Assembly (NCBI RefSeq): GCF_027244095.1
Contig: NC_069660.1
Span: 105,872,834 to 105,936,833, forward strand
Source: Hemicordylus capensis
Lineage: Eukaryota; Chordata; Lepidosauria; Squamata; Cordylidae
Direction of reading: 5' to 3'
DNA length: 64,000 bases
In this document: positions 57,329-64,000 of the stretch, one piece after another
How positions within the stretch are numbered: the stretch's first letter is position 1
How the letters are laid out: the number at the start of each line of letters is the position of its first letter
Made by a program: the position numbers and the translations under genes
Notes under the pieces: generated by a model
Seen by the model: the letters and a program-made list of their open reading frames with translations, nothing else
What the model was told of the DNA's origin: nothing
Database searches by the model: none

Positions 57329-57978
57329 CTAAACAGTAAAGTTAAGGGAGCAGTTGGTTGACATATGGTAAGACAGAGATAGCAACAGGTAATCCATCTG
57401 GCTTTATGACAGCAGAGCTGTTTTTAAGTAAAAGCTCAGGGGAAAGTTCCATTTGCTACACACACAAAGCTTTGCCTGACTGAGGCTGTGTGTGTGAGTG
57501 AGTGTGTGTAAGAGTTAGAGTTTGTCCTGCACTAGATATCAGTCTCCTATCTAGTGTTTTGCTGCAGCCAGAAAGTGTTACTGACATGAGCAGACTATTT
57601 TAAAAATGAACACATTCTACAGAAATGCTTTTCGGGGCTTATGCCAGGGTGTCGGAAATATAAAGTACTGCTCTGGTGAATCTGCTGCCTCACTCTAAAC
57701 AAGAAGGGAAGGTGCCCTAAGGATGTAACTTCTGGCCATATGTGAGGAAAAACACCAGCAGAGTAATGACATCCAGTTTTTCATCATTTATTGTCCTGTA
57801 GGTGAATACACACAATGACGACATAGATAACAGCTGAAGAGAGGAAAAACACACAAACCAAACCCTTAGTTCCTGATCTAATGCCAGCCTCAAGTGCGGA
57901 CTTTGCAGGGAAGTGTGATTAATTTTGTGTAGTGCCCCAGATTCATGAAGCCAGTTTAAAGGATGCTCCAGTGTTGAA

Positions 57979-57980
57979 AT

Positions 57981-58018
<38 letters not shown>
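57979..58018. repeat. (GA)n microsatellite
   Basis: A GA run with one interruption. Confidence 0.9.
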
Positions 58019-58201
58019 ATGTCAAACAATTAATCAGTGACAGCTTCCCTGAGTTAAAAGCTTTTGGATAGATTCAGTAACCCCCTGAAGAGGATACAAT
58101 TGTAACTTCAGACCTTAGTCTCCCTTGCCCTACCATAAGCACCCAAAACAGATGTTTCTGAAGTGTATAACTTCCTCACTGAAGTGAACAGCAAAGGATA
58201 C

Positions 58202-58265
58202 AGCCAGTTCTGTGCCAACCTCGGTGGTCCAGATACTGTAGAATGGATTTTTTAGTTGTACCCCT
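58202..58265 (-). CDS. WLS: WLS internal exon (64 bp)
   Basis: Completes an arginine codon and encodes GVQLKNPFYSIWTTEVGTEL then A. Human has GVQLTNPFYSIWTTDIGTEL. Acceptor CATTACCAG ends at 58266. The donor GCT|GTATCC is weak because the exon ends in T, but the frame requires it. Confidence 0.93.
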
Positions 58266-58424
58266 CTGGTAATGAAAAGAAATAAGTAGAGTTGTTATAC
58301 ACAGAAAAATATTAAATAAAGCAGCATCCCATCCCGCCCCACTGCAATCGGGAAGGGCCAGAAGGCAATATTTAGAGAGCTGATGTGCTACCATCTCAGT
58401 GTCTGGACCACTGGAGGGCAAGAA

Positions 58425-58508
58425 GCCACTGCCAGTCTGTGAAGACAATACTGAGCTAGATAGACCAATAGTCTGACTCAGTATATGGCAGCTTCCTATG
58501 TTCCTAAG
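58425..58508 (+). repeat. SINE 3' tail (shared-tail family)
   Basis: CCACTGCCAGTCTGTGAAGA, CAATACTGAGCTAGATAGAC and GCAGCTTCCTATGTTCCTA; the 5' head is absent. Confidence 0.8.
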
Positions 58509-58544
58509 TAGAGAATTGGCTTTCATTTCTCAGTTGCCTAAGCC

Positions 58545-58650
58545 AGAGGAGTCCCCAGATGTTGTTGGACTATGACTCCCATCATCCCAAGCCACAATGT
58601 CCTTTGGCCATTGCGGAGGGGGGTGAGGACCCAAGTGAGAACCCCTAGCC
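58545..58650. mobile_element. Decayed palindromic MITE
   Basis: CCCAGATGTTGTTGGACTAT, CTCCCATCATCCC and GAGGACCCAAGTGAGAACCC belong to the family of 5203-5338; the arms are unequal. Confidence 0.55.
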
Positions 58651-59176
58651 TAAGCAAAACAAAAGTTGTAATTACTCTTATAAACAAATATAGTATTTGA
58701 AGAAAGTGGATCACCAGAGTAGGCTCAGTCACATAGTGCTAAATTAGCACTGTAGTCTTCCAAGCTGTTGCTGATAGCTGTAAATTGAGCCTAAAAAATG
58801 AGAAGGCTTTTTGTCCATGTTCTTAGTTCTCATATTGAGCTCTCATGGTCTGATGAGTTCTGGGAATGTGAAAGGACAACACCACCACTGTGCTGTAAAG
58901 GGGATTTTTTTTTTAAAGCGCCAATTCAAGCACAACAGGAATGACAGAAAAGGAGAAATTTACATGCCAAAATGGAGAAGAGAACTCAAGCGTGTCAAAG
59001 TGGAAGCATCCTGCAGTCATTACACAAAAGGTTATTGTAAAAGGTAGCAGGCACTTCAAAATAGGACCACTGGATACACACAGACACCCTCCCAATACTA
59101 CGATATCAGCATCTGAGACCCAAATACCACCACACTAATATAATGGAATCCCTCTAAAAAATAATCTCTTAATTAC
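58651..59176. other. Intronic, no recognised feature
   Basis: Nothing identified between the MITE and the next exon. Confidence 0.45.
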
Positions 59177-59274
59177 CTTTCACACATGTCAAAGACAAAA
59201 AGGCAGAAGGAGCCTACAGCTATTGGCCCAACTTGTTTCCAGTAGCCAGAGAAGCTATTTCGTTCATTCTGATC
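59177..59274 (-). CDS. WLS: WLS internal exon (98 bp), first one in the window
   Basis: Encodes DQNERNSFSGYWKQVGPIAV then GSFCLFVFDMCE and the first two bases of an arginine codon; human has DQHERNHIAGYWKQVGPIAV. It includes a transmembrane helix. Acceptor TTTTTATTAG ends at 59275; donor AAAG|GTAATT starts at 59176. The preceding exon is not in the window. Confidence 0.95.
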
Positions 59275-59795
59275 CTAATAAAAAATGGAGAACTCAATAG
59301 AAGGATTGGAAAATAGGTAATGAGAGAAAATAAAAGCTAATGATTTCACCTGAATAATGAAAACACCAATCAAATGGATTGTAGCAAGGAAGAATCAGTG
59401 TAACCAAAGCATGCTTCCCACAACCAAGCATAATTCCCCAAACACATCCATTTATCTCAGTTTAGCAAATAAATGCAAGATATAGGGCTATGGTAAACAA
59501 TTCACCTTGATTTGTCTTACCAGAAAGCAACTTCACTTAGGGGTGTGCATAGTCTGATTTTGGTGGTTTGAGGGCAGGTGAGGGCACTGGGGGGGGGGGG
59601 GAGCGAGAGGCACCTTTAAAAGTAATTTGTAAAGTAAAGCTTTTATGAGAGGGCTCCTTATTTCAATGGCTGCGAGTAGAAAGAGGGCAGGAACAGAAAA
59701 GAGATTTTGACTGCTGAGTTATCTCATTTGGAATTAAAACATACGGAAGATCAGTCAGCTGCTAAGTTGCAAAAAAAATGTTTTTAAAAATGGAG

Positions 59796-59826
<31 letters not shown>

Positions 59827-59867
59827 ATATATATATTAATTAAATTAATTAATTTTATATAAATATA
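59275..59867. other. Intronic; (TA)n(TG)n microsatellite at about 59794-59838
   Basis: No gene; the TA/TG repeat abuts the truncated 5' end of the L1 fragment. Confidence 0.6.
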
Positions 59868-61307
59868 TAAAAGATCTACTTGATGTAAAAGAGACATATA
59901 AGAAAACAAATTTTGGTAAACAAAAATATTTTGGGAAAGGCAACAAACCTGATAAGTTACTGGCAAATCAATTACGAAAAGAACAGGAGAAGAGAACTAT
60001 TACTTCCATTTGGAATGGCAAAGAATTTGTTTCGTCTATGGAGAAGATGATTGATCAGTTTGTGGAATATTATACTCAATTATACAGAAGGGGAACACTG
60101 GATATGGAAAAGATTTCACAATACCTGGAAGATTCACAAGTTATTAAATTTAAGGAACAGCAGAAAGAAATACTTAATAACCCGATTGCGGAAGAGGAGA
60201 TTAGGGAGGCGATATGCAAATTAAAGCCTAATTCACTGGGGTGGGATGGTTTTACAACAGCCTATTACAAATCATTTCAAGAAATGTTAATTAAACCACT
60301 GACCCTAGTGATGAATGAAATACAACGTTGACATGTCTTGCTTCCCTCATGGCAAGAAGCTTTTATTTCTTTGATATACAAAGAAGGCAATGATCCAACT
60401 TGCCCAGAATCATGCAGACCTATATAATTACTGGATGTTGATTATAAGATTTTTTCTGCTATTTTAGCAAACAGATTGAAGGGATTTATATCTGAGATAA
60501 TACATTCTGATCAAACAGGGTTCATACTGAAGAGATATATGAAAGATAATTTAAGATATATCCTGAATGCCATAGATATTACAATGGGAAACAAGAAGGC
60601 AGTAGTGATATTTTTAGATGCGGAGAAAGCTTTTGATAGTTTGGATTGGTCTTTTCTTTTTAAAGTGTTGGAAAGGATGAATTACGAAATGAGTTTTCTT
60701 TCATGGATTCGAAGCATTCATCAGGAACGAACTGCAAAGATAATAGTGACTGGAACATCATCTAAAGTGTGTACCAGGGGCATAGCAAGGTTGGAGTGGG
60801 CCCAGAGACAAACTTTTAAAATGCACCCCCTCACTGAAGCTCAGCTCATGAAGTAAAGAAATCTTAAATGAGGCTGAATAGTGGTAACAAAAAGCATAGT
60901 TATATATATAATCCTAAAATAATTTAGGATGATGTTCTATTGTGGCACATAGGATACATACATACATACATATATGTATATATATGTATATATATATATA
61001 TAGAGAGAGAGATAAACACCTATCTCACACACACACACAGAGCACCTATGTGCCACAATAGAACATCATCCTAAATTATTTTTTTTAAAGTTTTGTAAAT
61101 GGTTGCTCCAGGTCTTAACACTCACATCAATTTCGGAGGATAAATACAACTGAAGAAAGCCCGGCTGGGTGCGTAGCTGGGGGAGTCAGTCATGTGACTT
61201 GCCTCTGGGGACCCCCCAAGGCAGTGAGTCCCCAGACAACTGTCTCCCCTTGCCCTATTATAGTTACGCCCCTGGCATGTACCACTGAGAAAGGTATTAG
61301 ACAAGGA
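59868..61307 (+). pseudogene. L1 LINE fragment, ORF2 linker and reverse transcriptase, interrupted
   Basis: The frame reads DLLDVKETYKKTNFGKQKYF, later WNGKEFVSSMEKMIDQFVEY, KLKPNSLGWDGFTTAYYKSF, then IHSDQTGFILKRYMKDNLRY and FLDAEKAFDSLDW: L1-type reverse transcriptase. In-frame stops lie near 60330 (TGA) and 60426 (TAA). The coding sequence is cut at 60774 by a 500-bp hAT MITE, resumes at 61283 and reads up to GIRQG at 61293-61307, where the second DIRS element begins. The 5' part is truncated at about 59868. Confidence 0.85.
60775..61274 (+). mobile_element. hAT MITE (500 bp) inserted in the L1 fragment
   Basis: Starts CAGGGGCATAGCAAGGTTGG and ends TATAGTTACGCCCCTG. The flanks GTGTGTAC (60767-60774) and GCATGTAC (61275-61282) agree at 6 of 8. 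It contains AT-rich and (TA)n tracts. Same family as 2548-3046. Confidence 0.85.
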
Positions 61308-61310
61308 TAG

Positions 61311-61370
61311 GAGCATTGGTTTTCACTTACCGTGAAGGCTTCTTCTGGTTGGTGTTGCCAGGGACACCTC
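61311..61370 (-). repeat. DIRS 2 left (3') terminal repeat
   Basis: GAGCATTGGTTTTCACTTACC through GGTGTTGCCAGGGACACCTC. It has an inverted match at 61655-61714. Inverted, it contains ACGGTAAGTG, a splice-donor-like word. Confidence 0.8.
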
Positions 61371-61654
61371 TAGGTTATCCTTTCCCACTAGCTCAAAGGC
61401 AGGACAGATTTGATTCGCCGAAAAAGATTTGGCCACGCCTCCTTGGTGCTAGGGAGATAACCGCGCCCAGTTCTTTTGTCCGAGAAACAGATACACACCA
61501 AGGATAGAACCAAATGTTAGAAAGGTGGAAACAGCAACAGGTACTAACATAAGGGACCTGACTGAAGCAATCATACAATACGGAGACCCCAAAATTGAGG
61601 CTGGAGACAGAACCCCCATCGAGAAGAGGCCAGGAGCGCCAAACTGGGTGGGTT

Positions 61655-61758
61655 GAGGTGTCCCTGGCAACACCAACCAGAAGAAGCCTTAACGGTAAGT
61701 GAAAACCAATGCTCCTTTCTCGGTTGTTGTTGCCAGGGACACCTCTGGGACATACCAC
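61655..61758. repeat. DIRS 2 internal complementary block
   Basis: The first half is the reverse complement of the left terminus. The second half (GGTTGTTGTTGCCAGGGACA, then CCTCTGGGACATACC) is a diverged direct version, expected to copy the right terminus, which is outside the window. It ends in GGGACATACC, exactly as the block of DIRS 1 does. Confidence 0.8.
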
Positions 61759-61860
61759 AGCTTGGCCAAAAACACGGGGCGGGTACGCTCTGGCCTGCTC
61801 CCGAGGGAGGACCCACTGAAGCATCCTTCTGCCAAATGCGGCCTGTATGTCAGTGTGGGT

Positions 61861-63141
61861 CTAAATTTTATAGTGCCTGGTAAACGTAGAAGGCGTGGAC
61901 CAAGTGGCAGCTCTACAAATGTCCTGAACTGGTGCATTAGACGAGAATGCTGCTGACGTGGCTGCCGCCCTTGTAGAGTGCACCGAGATGCCCGATGGTG
62001 GAGAGACATGCTGCACCTCATATGCCAATGTGATGCACGCCCGTATCCAGCGGGCGATTGTGGGTGCTGACACGGCAGAGCCCATGGACCTAGGATGGAA
62101 CGAGACAAACATTTTGTCTGTGCTCCGAAAAGAGGCGGTGCACTTGATATATTTCTTGAGGCATCGCCGGACATCCAGGTTGTGCCACAGCCTTTCCCCC
62201 TCATGCACAGGATGGGGGAAAAATGAAGGGAGCAACACATCTTGAGACTGATGAAAAACTGAAGCGACCTTTGGTCTGACGAAGGGATCCAGGATTAGCC
62301 TCACAGCTTCCTTGGAGAAGATACAGAATGACCTGTGTATGGATAGGGCTCTCAACTCTGAAATTCGCCTTGCTGAGGTTACTGCCACTAGGAAGGCAAG
62401 TTTAAAGGAAAGTACCCTGAGCGGAATACTTGCAATCGGCTCAAAAGGAGTCTTTTGAAGCGCCTTTAAAACGACATGTAGGTCCCACGATGGGAAACGG
62501 TGTACCGTTGGCAGAGACAACAAGGTCGCTCCCCGAAGAAAACGTTTCAGATGCGGGTAGGTTTGCCAAGTGTCTGACCTATTTCCCGATATTAGGCCTA
62601 CTAAGGAAGCTGCCTGGCGTTTTAAGGTGTTTGGACACAATCCTTTTTCCAAACCCTCCTGCAGGAAGAGAAGGAGGTGGCGTAAGTTGGCGCTGCCCCT
62701 AGGAACGGAGTGACGGGAGGACCAACACAGAAATGCCCTCCAGGTGCATTGATATATGCGGTTAGCGCCGCTCAGTCTCCAAGCGGCAAGCCTTAACCTT
62801 CCTGGATTGGGATGCAGTACTGGGCCTTGGGAGAGCAGGTCGGGACGGACCGGGAGTTCCCAGGGAGGTTCCTTGGACAGGTGAAGGAGCTCTGGAAACC
62901 AAGGGCGACGCGGCCAAAACGGAGCTATTAGAATGGCTTGGGCCCGCAGGAGCCGTATCCTCAGGACCCTGGAGATCAGGGGAGTTGGGGGGTAGGCGTA
63001 CAGCAAGCCTTCCGGCCATTCCGTCGACAGAGCATCCAATGCCGCCGCCGTCCGGCATGGAAACCTGGTCATGAACCGAGGTAGTTGGGCATTCAGCGGA
63101 GAGGCGAAGATGTCGATCACTGGGATCCCCATTCTGCCCAC
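61861..63141 (-). pseudogene. DIRS 2 tyrosine recombinase region
   Basis: An open frame of 426 codons. The N-terminal part (PVIDIFASPLNAQLPRFMTR, WPEGLLYAYPPTPLISRVL) is the post-RNase H segment found in DIRS-group proteins. The recombinase core follows: TSARRISELRALS with the first catalytic arginine, HSTRAAATSAAF (the HxxR box), and the tyrosine near FTRHYKI at the C-terminus. The enzyme integrates circular DNA, which is why such elements lack target duplications. It overlaps the upstream frame by about 380 bases, as is usual in the family. Confidence 0.85.
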
Positions 63142-63829
63142 GATAGCTTGGAAGGTGGCCGAGTGAAGTGACCACTCCCCTGGCTGAACGTCTTCCCTGC
63201 TGAGCCAGTCTGCCAGTACATTCAGGTCCCTTCATGTGATGAGCTGTCAGTGACTCCAGCTCCCTCTCTGCCCAAGAGAGTAGATGGACCGCCTCCTGGT
63301 GCAGTGATGTCGAGTGGGTACCCCCTTGCCGATTTACGTGCACCTTTGCGGTGTTGTTGTCGGTTTTCACCAACAAGTGCCGCTTGCGGATTGTCGAGTG
63401 GAAGGCTAGGAGCGCCAGCCGAATGGCACGAAGCTCCCTCCAGTTGATGCTGTGTTTCTTTTCTGCGTCTGTCCACAGGCCTTGGGCCGTCAGGCTGAGG
63501 CAATGGGCACCCCAGCCTCTGTTGCTGGCGTCCGTGGTCACTATGATCTTGGGGGAGTCCAGAAACTCCTTCCCCTGGAGAAGGTGCATCGGAGAAAGCC
63601 ACCAGAGGAGGGATATCCTGATAGTGGGGGTCAGCCTCAGCCTCACCTTCCTCTGCCGAGCGATGGAACGCTGGTGGGGGAGCAGGAACCACTGGAGGGG
63701 TCTGTAATGAAGTCGGGCCCATGCAACTACTTCTATGGTGGCGACCATCAGTCCCAGGATTCTTGCCAGAGATAGTAGCCAAGGGGACAGAGACTGCAGC
63801 ACGCTCCGTACTTCCTCCCTGATCGTCAC
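62762..63829 (-). pseudogene. DIRS 2 reverse transcriptase C-terminus and RNase H region
   Basis: An open frame of 355 codons. It begins in the connection after reverse transcriptase (ARILGLMVATIEVVAWARLH, YRPLQWFLLPHQ), then RNase H: IIVTTDASNRGWGAH (catalytic aspartate), NWRELRAIRLALLAF (glutamate) and LLVKTDNNTAKVHVNRQGG (aspartate). The last third is an overlap shadow of the recombinase frame. The upstream reverse transcriptase palm lies beyond the window. Confidence 0.85.
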
Positions 63830-64000
63830 GAAGCGATCCTGAGGCAGGAAGAGCCGATCCTTCTCTGTATCGATGAGAACACCCAGGTGACGAAGCTGGC
63901 GGGACGGGATGAGCTGACTCTTTGTACGGTTGACTACAAAGCCATGGCGCTCCAGTTCTGAGAGATTTATCGAAAGGTGTTGCTGTGCCTCTGGGTACGA

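Larger units (their letters stand above)
44355..59274 (-). other. WLS: WLS (Wntless/GPR177) gene, 3' part: six exons and 3' untranslated region
   Basis: Six minus-strand coding segments join in phase to give the last 217 residues of Wntless, matching human residues about 325-541. Wntless is a multi-pass membrane protein that carries palmitoleoylated Wnts from the endoplasmic reticulum and Golgi to the plasma membrane and is recycled. Segments run 59274-59177, 58265-58202, 57328-57185, 53062-52979, 46005-45852 and 45292-45183, each with AG and GT at its borders. Introns hold an old and a younger DIRS element, SINEs and MITEs. Functional motifs kept are YEGL (endocytosis, split by an intron) and the C-terminal KEAQE retrieval signal. 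Exons for the first ~324 residues lie beyond 64 kb. Confidence 0.95.
61308..64000 (-). mobile_element. DIRS-type tyrosine-recombinase retrotransposon 2, running past the window end
   Basis: Minus-orientation element inserted in the L1 fragment. Parts seen: left (3') terminal repeat from about 61311, internal complementary block (about 61655-61758), a tyrosine recombinase reading frame (63141-61861) and an overlapping reverse transcriptase/RNase H frame (63829-62762). The long open frames suggest a young copy that looks largely whole in the part visible; its 5' end, including most of the reverse transcriptase and any gag-like gene, lies beyond 64 kb. Family by motifs: DIRS1-like. Confidence 0.85.

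Noticed and set aside
1-64000. A CRISPR array, prokaryotic operon or toxin-antitoxin system
   Set aside because: Spliced vertebrate genes and vertebrate repeats dominate; the repeat blocks seen are microsatellites, minisatellites or transposon arms.

Overview
The window looks like a squamate reptile (lizard or snake) chromosome. Two single-copy host genes identify the locus: an intact Di-Ras GTPase gene best read as DIRAS3 (minus strand, about 1.1-7.5 kb) and the last six coding exons of WLS/Wntless (minus strand, 59.3 to 44.4 kb). The same order and orientation, WLS then DIRAS3, is found on human chromosome 1p31. The squamate reading rests on the repeats: CR1 and L2 LINEs with reptile-type 3' ends, an R4/Dong LINE, a Vingi/Ingi-like LINE, tRNA-headed and 5S-headed SINEs, many hAT miniature elements, and DIRS retrotransposons. 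Genus or family cannot be told.

Layout. 0-8 kb: DIRAS3, with one coding exon, a putative 5' untranslated exon in a GC-rich island near 7.0-7.6 kb, and several hAT MITEs and SINEs in its intron. 8-45 kb: the intergenic space, with no host gene recognised. It holds a near full-length Vingi/Ingi-like LINE (9.8-15.4 kb), two related LTR-like copies (17.2 and 35-36 kb), L2 and CR1 fragments, a nearly complete R4/Dong LINE (30.6-34.3 kb) inserted in a simple-repeat tail, and a foldback hAT element (35.1-35.7 kb). 44.4-64 kb: the WLS 3' untranslated region and six exons, whose introns are swollen by two DIRS-type tyrosine-recombinase retrotransposon fossils (46.7-52.8 kb; 61.3 kb to the window end), a self-nested GC-rich foldback cluster (54.6-55.4 kb) and an L1 fragment broken by a hAT MITE and by the second DIRS.

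How the genes relate: DIRAS3 is a Ras-like GTPase at membranes and WLS carries lipidated Wnt proteins to the cell surface. They are neighbours, but nothing here shows that they work together. WLS exon phases join correctly in all six exons, so this gene is intact as far as it is seen; exons encoding roughly the first 324 residues lie beyond 64 kb.

The most interesting structures are the matching internal complementary blocks of the two DIRS elements, a SINE pair that shares one tail but has different polymerase III heads (tRNA-like and 5S-like), the R4 insertion at an (AAC/TAA) repeat, and large palindromic hAT foldbacks. I found no demonstrable new multi-gene system. Repeat family names come from reading motifs, not from a database search.
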